A stretch of DNA of 39,474 nt from an uncultured Clostridia bacterium (GCA_947585965.1 CANPXK010000017.1:1-39474); one strand, 5' to 3'. Shown: positions 17,191 to 26,405, numbered from the stretch's first letter. Program-made: numbers and translations. Notes: a model not told the origin generated them from the letters alone.

Positions 17191-18132
17191 TCATACTACT
17201 GCGTCGCCGTTGATCATGTCGTCAAGCTCATCAATCGGGACACGCAGGCACTTTATAACCGTTTTCATACCGGAAACGGAATTTTTTATAATTCCATTTT
17301 CAAGAGTCTTGTTTGCCTGTATAACCAAAAGCGGAACAGAAAAAAACACATGGAAAACGTGCCTGAAAAATGATTTTTTTGCCATTTCATAAAGTTCTTT
17401 CTCACCAAGATATTTTCTTACATATGGTACGGTTCTTATATAATCATTTATCCTGATTTTTGACATTGATACTTCCTGATGTTTTGAAACCGCTCTTTTA
17501 TATGTATATCCGCGGTAATCTATCGAAACTGCCCTGTTTATATGGCAAAAAACCTTTGAGCATACCACAATATCCTCATAAAACATATGAGGCATATCTA
17601 TATTATTATCTTTAAACAAAGACTTTTTCCATAATTTGTTCCATAAATAAAACCGGAACTTAGCATCACACAAAAGCTCCTTAAGTGCTTGATCTCTGTT
17701 ATATATCCGATTGTTTCCTATGGATAATTTGTTTGCTTTTACGGTTTTTCCTTTATTTATAAAATAAAAACAGAAATCACATACGGCAACATCGGCATCA
17801 TATTTAATTATTGCATTATATAAATTTTCAAGATATTTTTCCATTATAGTGTCATCACTGTCAATAAAAGCAAGATATTTACCCTTGGCTTTTTCGATAC
17901 CAAAGTTCCTTGCGTCTGCCGCACCGCCGTTGTTTTTGATATAAAGCGTAAAACGTTCATCAAGTTCCGTATATTTCTTTGCTATTCCAATACTTCTGTC
18001 TGTTGAGCCGTCATCTACCAATATTACCTCAAAATCTGAAAATGTCTGGTTTTTGATTGATTCAAGACAGTCATCAAGATATTGTTCAACGTTATAGATT
18101 GGCACTATAACAGATATTTTTACTTCTGACAT
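17191..18132 (-). CDS. Family 2 glycosyltransferase
   Basis: 313 residues, similar throughout to the downstream GT2: VSVIVPIYNVEQYLDDCLESIKNQTF in the same arrangement, EVILVDDGSTDRSI, GGAADARNFGIEKAKGKYLAFIDSDDTI and WNKLWKKSLF. The C-terminal half diverges, suggesting a different acceptor. The start has GAGGT. It lies 23 bases after the flippase-like gene, so the three probably form one operon for a cell-surface glycan or glycolipid. Confidence 0.9.
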   Translation of the reverse strand: MSEVKISVIVPIYNVEQYLDDCLESIKNQTFSDFEVILVDDGSTDRSIGIAKKYTELDERFTLYIKNNGGAADARNFGIEKAKGKYLAFIDSDDTIMEKYLENLYNAIIKYDADVAVCDFCFYFINKGKTVKANKLSIGNNRIYNRDQALKELLCDAKFRFYLWNKLWKKSLFKDNNIDMPHMFYEDIVVCSKVFCHINRAVSIDYRGYTYKRAVSKHQEVSMSKIRINDYIRTVPYVRKYLGEKELYEMAKKSFFRHVFHVFFSVPLLVIQANKTLENGIIKNSVSGMKTVIKCLRVPIDELDDMINGDAVV

Positions 18133-18155
18133 CGTTGATATTACCTCATTATATT

Positions 18156-19235
18156 TTAATATTCGTTTTGTTCAATTTCCGGTTGGGTATCCGGTTCACC
18201 GGTTTTATTTTTATTGCGGAGCCACGCAAACGGAGCGGAAACGGCAATGGTTCCGTAGTAGGTTATTGTTCTCCATAAAAGAATTGCGGATTTGATTGTC
18301 TGTGTTGTAAAATAAGCTCCGAAAAATACGCTGAATGAATATTCCGCAGCACCCGAACCGCCGGGAAGCGGAACAAGGCTCGATACCATACTCACATAAG
18401 CCTGAGCACAGAGCATATCGAAAATATCACAGTGTATACCGAAGGACATGGCTATACAGTACGGAGCAAGAAAATAAGCCGTCATCTGAACTGCGGTTAT
18501 AGCATATATCTTTACAAGCAGTGCTTTATTTTCGTTAAGGAGCTTATTGCTTTCATGAAACGAGGTGAGAGTTGCTTCAACGCTCTGCTTTTTTTCCTCA
18601 ACATTACGCACGACATGAATCTTGCCGAGGATGTTCAGAAAAAAATTAACCACCCTCGTTGTCAGCGGCTTGCAAAAGGATGCAAGAAGCAGGATGACAA
18701 TCATAAAAACCTGTGCTGCGAATCCTACTATAGACAAAACCCACATGGTCGGGTTCAGCTGCTGCGAAATGAAAGAGAATTTTGCGGTTACGGCGACTAT
18801 GCAGTATACAGCCATTGTAAACTGCCATACAAGAAATTTCTGTATTAATGCAGATGTGGAGTTGGAGGGCTTAATCCCCATTCTTGACATTGCAAGTATC
18901 TGCATAGGCTGACCACCCGAGGCACTCGGCGTTATGGCAGAGAAAAACTGACCCGTCATAGATGCAATGAGTGCATTCCATACGGAAAATCCGGGATTTG
19001 TTTGTTTTACAAAAAGAAATATAACAGTCATATCAAGTGCAATATTGAGAAGATGCACAAAAACAGCAGCCAAAAGCCATGCTACACTTATCTGAAGTCC
19101 GCTGCGTATGAGATCCATGAATCCCCCTTCGGAAAAAATAAAATAGACTATAAGAACTATTGTCAGGGCAATAATTGTAATATTAAATATCAATCCCCAA
19201 GGTATATGGAGCCTTTTTTCTTTTTTATTATCCAT
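18156..19235 (-). CDS. Flippase-like integral membrane protein (LPG synthase TM / UPF0104 family)
   Basis: Polytopic membrane protein of the family that includes the membrane part of MprF. Characteristic stretches are FFSAITPSASGGQPMQILAMSRMGI and SLVPLPGGSGAAEYSFSVFFGAYF, with about eight hydrophobic helices. It lacks the soluble LPG-synthase domain, so it is the flippase-like form. I chose the ATG at 19235 (MDNKKEKRL) because GGAGG lies 6 bases upstream; the longer frame from 19250 has no site. Neighbouring glycosyltransferases suggest it handles glycolipids, which is inference. Confidence 0.88.
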   Translation of the reverse strand: MDNKKEKRLHIPWGLIFNITIIALTIVLIVYFIFSEGGFMDLIRSGLQISVAWLLAAVFVHLLNIALDMTVIFLFVKQTNPGFSVWNALIASMTGQFFSAITPSASGGQPMQILAMSRMGIKPSNSTSALIQKFLVWQFTMAVYCIVAVTAKFSFISQQLNPTMWVLSIVGFAAQVFMIVILLLASFCKPLTTRVVNFFLNILGKIHVVRNVEEKKQSVEATLTSFHESNKLLNENKALLVKIYAITAVQMTAYFLAPYCIAMSFGIHCDIFDMLCAQAYVSMVSSLVPLPGGSGAAEYSFSVFFGAYFTTQTIKSAILLWRTITYYGTIAVSAPFAWLRNKNKTGEPDTQPEIEQNEY

Positions 19236-19282
19236 AATTCCTCCGAACACTGTAAAATTATCCGCAGATTACCATACAATTT

Positions 19283-19311
19283 ATAATAGCATTAATTTGA
19301 AAATAAATCAA
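19283..19311 (-). promoter_or_regulatory. Promoter of the flippase-GT2 operon
   Basis: Minus strand TTGATT (19311-19306), 17 bases, TATTAT (19288-19283). Confidence 0.6.
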
Positions 19312-19403
19312 TACGATATGAATATAAGAATTAAATAATGCAAAAATATAGCTGTTTGCTCAATAAAACATCACGGGTAATTAATTTTTTGTTATAAAAG
19401 AAG

Positions 19404-19441
19404 GGCAGCAACATTAAGCCTATGAAGACCTAATTGCTGCC
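19404..19441 (-). terminator. Terminator of the UgtP-like gene
   Basis: GGCAGCAA and TTGCTGCC form an 8-bp stem with a 22-base loop; the minus strand continues CTTCTTTTATAAC. It lies about 60 bases beyond the stop of the upstream minus-strand gene. Confidence 0.6.
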
Positions 19442-19498
19442 ACTGTCCCGATTATTATTTTATCGGTTTTTTGTATTCCGACATCAGCCGGCTGATAA

Positions 19499-20788
19499 TC
19501 AAATTTTGTTCTTTTTATATTTTTCTATAAGCTCAAGCATAAGCAGATAGATATTTGCGGCAGAATTTCCCTTTGAAAATGAATTAATTGATTTTTTCAT
19601 ATTTTGCAGCTTTTCGGGATTTCTGAGAAGATCTGTTATAACGGCGGTGCAGGAATCTTTTTTTTCAAGCATGACAGCCATATTTTTGCTCACAAGAAAA
19701 TCCGCATTCTGTTCTTCCTGCCCGGGTATTGCCTTGAATATAGCCATTGGCAGCCCCACTGCTATCGCCTCGCTCACCGTAAGACCTCCGGGTTTTGTTA
19801 CGATCAGGTCGGCCATACGCATATACTTGTCAACGTTGTCGGTATAGTACAAAAGTTCTGTCGGCTTTGAGGGTTTAAGATTTTTTGATACCGTACGCTG
19901 AGATTTTTGCTTTGCCGGGGACTTCATAAGATTTTTGGGATTTTTTGCTGACTTTGCAGCGGATTTTGCGGCATTTTCCGCTTTGACAGCTTCCCTCAAC
20001 TCAATGATAGTGTTGTTTATCGTTATCTTTCTCAGATAATCATCAAATGTTTCATATAGCTTTTCATTTTTTCCCGTAATTACAATAATCTGAAAATTTT
20101 CAGGAGATTTAACTATCTTATGATAAATTTTCAGAACATCTGTTACACCGAAGCTGCCCGCCATAATAAGTATTGTCGGCAGTGACGGATCCAGTCCTTC
20201 GCTTGCAAAAGCTTTTTCCCTGTCGATCTCTTCATAGAAGCTCTGCATTATTGGTATGCCATACGGATAGACATGAACTCTGTTCACACCTCTTTCGACA
20301 ACCTGATCTACCATTTCTCTGCTTGAAACAATATAGGCATCGACGCCGTCACTGATATATGCCTGATGTATTGCAAAGTCTGTGACAATATCAATGATAG
20401 GGAGATTGATTATGTTATTCTGCTTTAGTGCCGTAACAATTTCGGCAGCAAAAGGGTGTGTCGTTACGATTATATCCGGGTGAAAGTCATATACGAGCGG
20501 AAGAAGTTTATTTCGCAGTGAAGTTGTTGTAAGCTCTACCGTCTTGTTTATTGGTGTGGAGCTTTTATCGGCATTCTTATATATGCTCCCATACATTTTC
20601 GGTGTATTTCTCACCATGTATACATATCCGCCGGTTACCGCTTTATTCAAAAAAGGACTGACATACTCAATTGTATCGGATATCTTGACGATTGCACTAT
20701 CGTCCTGTTTTTTTATATATTCCTTGAGTGCGTTAGCGGCTCTCATGTGCCCGCCGCCCGTTGTGGCGGAAAGTATAAGTACTCTCAT
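19499..20788 (-). CDS. MGDG-synthase/UgtP-type glycosyltransferase (diacylglycerol glucosyltransferase family)
   Basis: 429-residue GT-B enzyme that adds hexose to diacylglycerol in the inner leaflet, making glycolipids and lipoteichoic-acid anchors. It starts MRVLILSATTGGGHMRAANAL, the family's GGGH motif, with PDIIVTTHPFAAEIV in the N-terminal domain. The nucleotide-sugar site is ITGKNEKLYE then MRMADLIVTKPGGLTVSEAIAVGLPM and IPGQEEQNADFL. Unusual: about 44 residues rich in Lys/Ala/Ser (about 266-309, KSAAKSAKNPKNLMKSPAKQ) sit inside the C-terminal domain where family members have a short loop. The start has AAGGATG. Promoter and terminator make it a separate unit from the flippase operon. 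Confidence 0.88.
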   Translation of the reverse strand: MRVLILSATTGGGHMRAANALKEYIKKQDDSAIVKISDTIEYVSPFLNKAVTGGYVYMVRNTPKMYGSIYKNADKSSTPINKTVELTTTSLRNKLLPLVYDFHPDIIVTTHPFAAEIVTALKQNNIINLPIIDIVTDFAIHQAYISDGVDAYIVSSREMVDQVVERGVNRVHVYPYGIPIMQSFYEEIDREKAFASEGLDPSLPTILIMAGSFGVTDVLKIYHKIVKSPENFQIIVITGKNEKLYETFDDYLRKITINNTIIELREAVKAENAAKSAAKSAKNPKNLMKSPAKQKSQRTVSKNLKPSKPTELLYYTDNVDKYMRMADLIVTKPGGLTVSEAIAVGLPMAIFKAIPGQEEQNADFLVSKNMAVMLEKKDSCTAVITDLLRNPEKLQNMKKSINSFSKGNSAANIYLLMLELIEKYKKNKI

Positions 20789-20835
20789 AGTATCATCCTT
20801 CCGTAGTAAAATATTCCAATAATACCACCACGAAT

Positions 20836-20864
20836 ATTATATCTCATAAATATAAATATTTCAA
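20836..20864 (-). promoter_or_regulatory. Promoter of the UgtP-like gene
   Basis: Minus strand TTGAAA (20864-20859), 17 bases, perfect TATAAT (20841-20836). Confidence 0.75.
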
Positions 20865-20989
20865 CAAAAAATAATTTTTTCTGTCTGCGGTTCTGTGTAA
20901 TTTTTTTTGTGTCGTAAAATAGTCTAAAAATAAAAAAAAAATTAAATTAAGTTTGTCAGTATTTACTTCTTTATTTAACGAAAAAAAGC

Positions 20990-21019
20990 TTTACATCCGC
21001 CCGTATTTTGGTGTATTAT
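20990..21019 (+). promoter_or_regulatory. Promoter of the VanW gene
   Basis: TTTACA (20990-20995), 18 bases, TATTAT (21014-21019), about 50 bases before the start. Confidence 0.55.
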
Positions 21020-21072
21020 ATAGACGGATAGAAAGGTATCCGCGGAACTCATTCTGATTGGAGGTTATCTTA

Positions 21073-22914
21073 ATGGATAAGGAAAAGAAAGATACAGACA
21101 TCATTTCCACAGAAAATGAAGATGACGAAGTGGTGTTCAGCGGCAGTATTGCAGGAAATCAAACAGGGGCTGTTAAAGCAGAAAATAATGAGTCGGATTC
21201 CGCATCTTTCCAAGGAGAAGATGACGGGGAAGAGGATATAGTTGTTTTTGCCGGGACCGCGGGCGGAAAGAAACAGGAAAGTAAGCGCCAACCGATGGGA
21301 CACGGCAGGGTAAAGAAAGCAAAGAGAAAAAACGGAAAGATTATAGCCATAACGGCCGCATCCGTTGTCATTGTTGCGGCTGCTGTGGGAATTACGTTCG
21401 CTGTCAACTACAATCGGGGTTCTGTACCGACAGTTTTAGAAACGGAAAGTGAGGCATCTCAGGAGTCAAAGCAGGCGGGTGTCTCGGAAAAGGAAGACAG
21501 CGAAGCATCCGCTGTTCCGGTTATAAGGGATGAGTCGGCAGAGATAAAGACGATAAATACGGCAACGATAGTTTTCGGGGATAATGTTACAGTTTCGGGG
21601 GTGGATCTGAGCGGAAAGACACTGAGTGAGGCTTATGATGCAATGCAGGATAAGCTCCTTGAGCTGCGTGATGATGTTGATATAACGGTAAGCTGCGACG
21701 GAAAAACCGTTAATCTGACCGAGGATGATTTTGAATTTGATACGGACATCTCGGATGTGCTTATTCAGGCATACCACTTCAGCAGAGGTGAGCTTGACGA
21801 ACCGACGGTAGGTACGGTATACAATGACGGTAAAACGGATTTTGTTGTTACATCCGTTCTCAATAAGGAATCAATAGACAAGGTTGTTGAAAAGGTAGCG
21901 AAGAAGATAGAAATTCAGCCGATTGATGCCCATGTCAAATCGTTTGAGCCGACAAAGACGGAGAAGTTTACATACGAGGACGGTACGGACGGTTTCCTTG
22001 TCGACCATAAGGAATTAAGTCAGAAAATGACAGATATACTTGATCAGGCAACAAAGACCGGCAGTATTTCCATGACAACCGTAAGAACTCCCTTTAAGGT
22101 AAGTCTTGCACAGATAAAGGCAAATACAAAGCTGATAGCTTCTCATTACACATCCGCACAGAATGTGTGGGCATCGAATTATAATATGGAGCTCGCAATT
22201 AAATCTGCAAACGGATATATTGTAAAACCCGGAGAGACTTTCTCTTTCAATGAGATGACCGGTGATACGACAAACGGAGATTTGGGTTATGTACCGTCAA
22301 CGGCTATAGTGCAGGGTCAATATGTGCAGGAATACGGCGGAGGTATATGTCAGGCATCCACAACGCTCTATATATGTGCATTGAAGGCTGATATGAAGGC
22401 TGTTGAAAGATACGCACACGCTTATCCCTCGGTTTATGCCGACAGGGGTCTTGATGCAACGGTGGATTACGGAAACCTTGACATGAAGTTTAAGAATACC
22501 AAAGATTATCCGATATATATTGCAACCTATGTATATGATTATAACGGTGACGGATATGATGAGCTATGTGTTGAGATGTACGGACCGCTTTCGACCGAGT
22601 ATGACGAAATAGTACCGGTAGGCTGGGTTGACGCCGCTTATGACGGCTCATATTCCGCAAAGGGAGCAAAGGTATATTTTAAGGACGGCAAGGAGGTAAA
22701 GAGAGAGATCCTTCCATCCGGCACATATGACTACCATTATGATTCATACAGCTATGTTTCATCTATGATACCGAGTGACCCGGAGAATGGTCCTTCGGAT
22801 GTATCTCCTACAAAATCGGAACCGAAGGTACTGTCACCTAACGGCTGCGGAAGCAGTGCACCGGTACCCTATGGTACGGCTGCGGAATATCTGAAAAAAG
22901 CGGAGAACTCATAA
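21073..22914 (+). CDS. VanW family membrane-anchored protein
   Basis: About 613 residues. The N terminus is a long acidic cytoplasmic region, then KKAKRKNGK and one membrane helix (IIAITAASVVIVAAAVGITF). Outside follow two repeats of the putative peptidoglycan-binding type seen before VanW (VSGVDLSGKTLSEAYDAMQDKL). The VanW domain itself has KPGETFSFNEMTGDTTNGDLGY, YGGGICQASTTLYICALKA and ERYAHAYPSVYADRGLDATVDYG. VanW proteins are cell-wall associated and are found in glycopeptide-resistance clusters and widely elsewhere; the molecular function is unknown. No other van gene is present, so resistance should not be inferred. I chose the ATG at 21073 (GGAGG 8 bases upstream) over 21058. Confidence 0.92.
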   Translation: MDKEKKDTDIISTENEDDEVVFSGSIAGNQTGAVKAENNESDSASFQGEDDGEEDIVVFAGTAGGKKQESKRQPMGHGRVKKAKRKNGKIIAITAASVVIVAAAVGITFAVNYNRGSVPTVLETESEASQESKQAGVSEKEDSEASAVPVIRDESAEIKTINTATIVFGDNVTVSGVDLSGKTLSEAYDAMQDKLLELRDDVDITVSCDGKTVNLTEDDFEFDTDISDVLIQAYHFSRGELDEPTVGTVYNDGKTDFVVTSVLNKESIDKVVEKVAKKIEIQPIDAHVKSFEPTKTEKFTYEDGTDGFLVDHKELSQKMTDILDQATKTGSISMTTVRTPFKVSLAQIKANTKLIASHYTSAQNVWASNYNMELAIKSANGYIVKPGETFSFNEMTGDTTNGDLGYVPSTAIVQGQYVQEYGGGICQASTTLYICALKADMKAVERYAHAYPSVYADRGLDATVDYGNLDMKFKNTKDYPIYIATYVYDYNGDGYDELCVEMYGPLSTEYDEIVPVGWVDAAYDGSYSAKGAKVYFKDGKEVKREILPSGTYDYHYDSYSYVSSMIPSDPENGPSDVSPTKSEPKVLSPNGCGSSAPVPYGTAAEYLKKAENS

Positions 22915-22941
22915 TAAATCGGAAATAAATAATTAATAATT

Positions 22942-22978
22942 ATCCCGCAGATGACGGTTTTTCCTGTCACTGCGGGAT
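22942..22978. terminator. Bidirectional terminator between VanW and the reductase gene
   Basis: ATCCCGCAG (22942-22950) and CTGCGGGAT (22970-22978) pair perfectly, with an inner TGAC/GTCA pairing. It is flanked by A/T-rich sequence on both sides and lies between convergent genes. Confidence 0.85.
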
Positions 22979-22981
22979 TAC

Positions 22982-23860
22982 TTATTTGTTTTTCCCTGAT
23001 TTCAGATATTTTATTATACTCATGGCAGCGTTTGCACCGTCTGAAACAGCCTTGGATATTTGTAAAAGACCTCCTGTGCAGTCGCCCGCCGCATAAAGAC
23101 CGGGTATGGTCGAAGCCATATTTTTGTCAACCGCAATATGGTCCCCGTCAACGGCGGCACCGATTTTCTTGGCAAGCTCCGTACTTCCTGCCGTTCCGAC
23201 TGCAATAAAAATACCGGAAACCTCAATGTATGAATTATCGTCAAAGATAATATATTCCGTCTTGTTTTTTCCTGCAATCTCCAGTATTTTCTTTTCGTTT
23301 ACCTTGATATTATCCTTAACCTCGGATTTGTATTCGGGACGATTACCGTTTGTGAGGATTGTAACACGGGAAGATGTCTGTGCAAGAATTTCCGCCTCAT
23401 GAAGTGCGTAATCTCCGTCACCTATTACTGCTGTCGGTTTTCCTCTGTGGAAAAATGCATCGCATATCGCACAGTAGCTTACACCTTTACCCTCGAATTC
23501 CTTCAGTCCCTTTATGTCCGGTGTTTTTCGTTGGGAGCCTGTCGCGAGCAGAACACAATCATATATGCCGCTGTCAGTCGGGGTAAATGCCTCGTATTTC
23601 ATTTCCTCTGTTAATCTTAAGTCCACAATTTCTGCATCTCTGAATTTTACACCGAGTCTTTTTGCACCGGCTTTACCGTTTTCAAGAAGCTCTTTCCCGG
23701 AAATCGGTTGTGCAAAGCCAAAATAATTTTCTATTTTGTCAGCCTTTTCAAGAGAACTGTGACCTGCGGATACAACGGTAACATCAATTCCGGCTCTTGC
23801 CAGATACAAAGATGCCGATATTCCGGCGGGACCGGAGCCTGTTATAAGAACCTTATTCAT
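22982..23860 (-). CDS. Thioredoxin reductase-like FAD/NAD(P)-dependent oxidoreductase
   Basis: Flavoprotein of the thioredoxin-reductase fold, about 292 residues. The FAD site is VLITGSGPAGISASLYLARAG; the active-site dithiol is SYCAICDAFF (CAIC instead of the usual CATC); the NAD(P) site is TAVIGDGDYALHEAEILA. The C-terminal FAD motif is PGLYAAGDCTGGLLQISKAVSDGA. Electron acceptor is not certain because no thioredoxin gene is nearby. I chose the ATG at 23860 (MNKVLITG) because AAGG is 9 bases upstream; the ATG at 23869 touches the same site. Confidence 0.9.
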   Translation of the reverse strand: MNKVLITGSGPAGISASLYLARAGIDVTVVSAGHSSLEKADKIENYFGFAQPISGKELLENGKAGAKRLGVKFRDAEIVDLRLTEEMKYEAFTPTDSGIYDCVLLATGSQRKTPDIKGLKEFEGKGVSYCAICDAFFHRGKPTAVIGDGDYALHEAEILAQTSSRVTILTNGNRPEYKSEVKDNIKVNEKKILEIAGKNKTEYIIFDDNSYIEVSGIFIAVGTAGSTELAKKIGAAVDGDHIAVDKNMASTIPGLYAAGDCTGGLLQISKAVSDGANAAMSIIKYLKSGKNK

Positions 23861-24057
23861 ATTAATCATCCTTTCGTTTTTGTCAGTATATCGTATATAC
23901 TTATTATAACATATGTACCTTATTGTTAAAAGAAAAAAGCTATTATGCGGGAAGAATGTAAATTATATACTTTGCATAGTTAATTTGCGAATTCATAGAA
24001 AAAAATGTAAAGTTCTTTGAAATGGCGATTAGATTGGATTTTAATCACAAAATGATG

Positions 24058-24086
24058 TTGACAAAAAATAAAAACAAGTGTATAAT
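24058..24086 (+). promoter_or_regulatory. Perfect consensus promoter of the exopolysaccharide operon
   Basis: TTGACA (24058-24063), exactly 17 bases, TATAAT (24081-24086): every position of the sigma-A consensus. The leader to the first ATG is about 70 bases. Confidence 0.9.
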
Positions 24087-24160
24087 GGTACGGTATGAGA
24101 TTGGCAATATTTTGATAAAGCATTTCACAACAGATAACTGATTTTCTAAGGAGAATGGAT

Positions 24161-24883
24161 ATGGAAGAAAAAGTTGAGAGTGTAAAGGAAAAAGAAATTG
24201 ATTTAAGGGTTATTTTTGGTATAATTCGCAAAAATCTTATAGCTATTATTTTGGTGACTATAATTTTTGGCGTTATATTTTTTTTATATTCAAAATTTTT
24301 TATTGCTAAGAAGTATGAAGCCGGCGCGGTGCTTATTGTGAATAATGTTTCGGAAGCCGGTACAACGGTAAACAATGCCGAGCTTACTGCGGCAGCAAGT
24401 CTGGCTGATGTTTATTCTATCATTATAAAATCGGATACGGTACTTAATGAAGTAATCAGTAACCTTAATCTGTCCACTACCCCGGAAGCACTTAAGGGTT
24501 CGATCAGTGTCTCTACGGTTGATTCCACACAGGTAATAAATATCTCAATGCGTTCTACAAAACCCGAATATGCAAAACAGGTTGTTGAAGAAATAATAAA
24601 GGTTGCTCCTCCGATAATTAAGGATAAGGTCGAAGCAGGTTCCGTTAAGATTATAAGTGAAGCGAGAATTTCAAATAATGGAGCTCCCGTAAGCCCTAAT
24701 TCTACGAGAAATGCGGTTATCGGAGCACTTATAGGTTTTGTTCTGATTCTTGCGTTTATAGTTGTAAGAGAGCTTGCGAACAATACCTTCAAAACAGAGG
24801 ATGATATTGTCAATAGTCTGAATATACCGCTCCTTGGAATTATTCCGGAGGTTGAAACAAAAGATTTTAACAAAAGAGTCTGA
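24161..24883 (+). CDS. Wzz/YveK-type polysaccharide chain-length/tyrosine kinase modulator
   Basis: 240-residue polysaccharide co-polymerase. It has an N-terminal membrane helix (NLIAIILVTIIFGVIFFLYSKFF), an external domain (KYEAGAVLIVNN ... AELTAAASLADVYSIIIKSDTVLNEVI), and a C-terminal helix (AVIGALIGFVLILAFIVV). The cytoplasmic tail FKTEDDIVNSLNIPLLGIIP is normally where the BY-kinase docks. I chose ATG 24161 because AAGGAG is 7 bases upstream. No BY-kinase gene (YwqD/CpsD type) follows, which is unusual for a Wzz-CpsB locus. Confidence 0.88.
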   Translation: MEEKVESVKEKEIDLRVIFGIIRKNLIAIILVTIIFGVIFFLYSKFFIAKKYEAGAVLIVNNVSEAGTTVNNAELTAAASLADVYSIIIKSDTVLNEVISNLNLSTTPEALKGSISVSTVDSTQVINISMRSTKPEYAKQVVEEIIKVAPPIIKDKVEAGSVKIISEARISNNGAPVSPNSTRNAVIGALIGFVLILAFIVVRELANNTFKTEDDIVNSLNIPLLGIIPEVETKDFNKRV

Positions 24884-24909
24884 TATACTTTTATGAACAG
24901 AAGGACGAA

Positions 24910-25659
24910 ATGATGCTTGATTTACATTGTCATATATTACCGGGGATTGATGACGGAGCCAAAAATCCCGATGTTTCCCTTGAGCTTCTTGAGGAAGAAA
25001 AAAAACAGGGAGTAGAGGCTATCACTTTCACACCGCATTTTCACATAAACAGAATAAGCCTTGAGGATTTTCTTCGTGCGAGGAAGCATAGCTATAATAA
25101 GCTTATGTCTGTTCCGGAAGTGGCGGATCTTGGTATCAGGTTCAAGCTTGGTGCGGAAATTTATTTTTCGACAAAGCTTAACGAAATAGAGCTTGATGAC
25201 TTGTGCTTCACAGATACTAACTACCTGTTGATAGAATTTCCGACTGACGAGCGGCCGTATGGTCTTACACATACACTTATTGATATAATCAACAGGGGGT
25301 ATCAGCCTATTCTGGCTCATGTGGAACGTTATCCGTATTTTACCTCGGATCCTACAAAGCTGTATGATCTGATTGAAAAGGGCTGCATAGCACAGATAAA
25401 CAGCGGCGCTGTACTTGATAATGATAAGATGGCTATAAAGTATATAAAGTGGGGAATGGCGCAGCTTTTGTCCTCGGATTGTCATAACATGAAGAAACGT
25501 TCGCCAAATCTCAGGGAAGGGTACAGGCTTATAAGGAAAAAGTTTGGTGAAGAATATATAAATTGGTTCGATAAAAATGCAAGAGATGTTTTTAGCGGAA
25601 GATATGTGGATATGACTATGCCGAAGAAGCCTAAGAAAGTTATGGGAATGTGGTTCTGA
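24910..25659 (+). CDS. CpsB/YwqE-type PHP-family tyrosine-protein phosphatase
   Basis: Metal-dependent phosphotyrosine phosphatase that dephosphorylates the BY-kinase of capsule or EPS assembly. The 249-residue protein has the PHP motifs DLHCHILPGIDDGAK, FTPHFH, ILAHVERYPYF and LLSSDCHNMKKRSPNL. It can start at either of two adjacent ATGs (24910, 24913); AAGGA favours the second. It lies 26 bases after the Wzz-like gene. Its substrate kinase is not encoded in the window. Confidence 0.92.
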   Translation: MMLDLHCHILPGIDDGAKNPDVSLELLEEEKKQGVEAITFTPHFHINRISLEDFLRARKHSYNKLMSVPEVADLGIRFKLGAEIYFSTKLNEIELDDLCFTDTNYLLIEFPTDERPYGLTHTLIDIINRGYQPILAHVERYPYFTSDPTKLYDLIEKGCIAQINSGAVLDNDKMAIKYIKWGMAQLLSSDCHNMKKRSPNLREGYRLIRKKFGEEYINWFDKNARDVFSGRYVDMTMPKKPKKVMGMWF

Positions 25660-25679
25660 AAATCCGGGGAGGATTGAAA

Positions 25680-26306
25680 GTGAATTTTAAGAGGAAGCCG
25701 TTTTACGACTTTGTAAAACGTTTATTTGATATAGTTTTTTCGTTTTTATTTTTGCTGATTTTTCTTGTTTTCTATTTGCTTGTAGCAGTAGTTGTAGCTG
25801 TGTCTGATAAGCAGGGTAAACCTTTTTTTATACAGGAGCGTGTCGGGAAAAACGGAAGAACTTTCAGGTTGTATAAATTTCGCACTATGTGCGTAGATGC
25901 GGAGATGAAGAAAAAGGAGCTTGAGGATCTCAATGAAGCGGACGGACCTGTTTTTAAGATAAAGGACGACCCGAGGATAACAAAAGTGGGAAAATTTCTC
26001 CGCAAGACAAATATAGATGAACTTCCGCAGATGCTCAACATATTAAAGGGCGATATGTCTTTTGTAGGTCCCCGTCCTCCCTTGCCTGCCGAAGTAGAGA
26101 AATACAGGGAAGAGGATAAACTAAGGCTCAAGGTAAAGCCGGGTCTTACGTGCTATTGGCAGGCAAGACCAAACCGCAATGATATATCGTTTGATGAATG
26201 GATGGAGTTGGACAGGAAATATATTGAGGACAGAAGTTTGTGGACGGACATAAAGATAATTTTCAAGACAGCCGGTGTTATTCTCAGTCATATGGACGGA
26301 AGATAG
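25680..26306 (+). CDS. Initiating phosphoglycosyl transferase (sugar transferase, PglC/WcaJ type)
   Basis: Transfers a sugar-1-phosphate to undecaprenyl phosphate, the first membrane step of EPS repeat synthesis. About 208 residues: FVKRLFDIVFSF and one hydrophobic hairpin, then FFIQERVGKNGRTFRLYKFRTMCVDAE, KDDPRITKVGKFLRKTNIDELPQMLNILKGDMSFVGPRPPLP and GLTCYWQARPNRN. I chose a GTG start at 25680 with GGGAGG 7 bases upstream; the longer frame from 25650 overlaps the previous gene. Later steps (polymerase, flippase, other transferases) are absent; the operon ends in a terminator. Confidence 0.92.
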   Translation: MNFKRKPFYDFVKRLFDIVFSFLFLLIFLVFYLLVAVVVAVSDKQGKPFFIQERVGKNGRTFRLYKFRTMCVDAEMKKKELEDLNEADGPVFKIKDDPRITKVGKFLRKTNIDELPQMLNILKGDMSFVGPRPPLPAEVEKYREEDKLRLKVKPGLTCYWQARPNRNDISFDEWMELDRKYIEDRSLWTDIKIIFKTAGVILSHMDGR

Positions 26307-26339
26307 ATTCCTGATTGATGTTTTTTATATAAAAAACAT

Positions 26340-26382
26340 GGGGTTGCCGATTTAAGCTATAATAAGCTTAGTCGGTAACCCC
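26340..26382. terminator. Bidirectional terminator after the EPS operon
   Basis: GGGGTTGCCGA (26340-26350) and TCGGTAACCCC (26372-26382) pair over 11 positions (one wobble), with an inner TAAGCT/AGCTTA stem. It separates the EPS operon from convergent hydF. Confidence 0.85.
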
Positions 26383-26405
26383 TTTGTTATGCGGCATACA
26401 ATTTT

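Noticed and set aside
21073-22914. Vancomycin resistance locus
   Set aside because: Only a VanW-domain protein is present; no vanHAX-, vanS- or vanR-like genes exist here, and VanW proteins are widespread in susceptible Clostridia.
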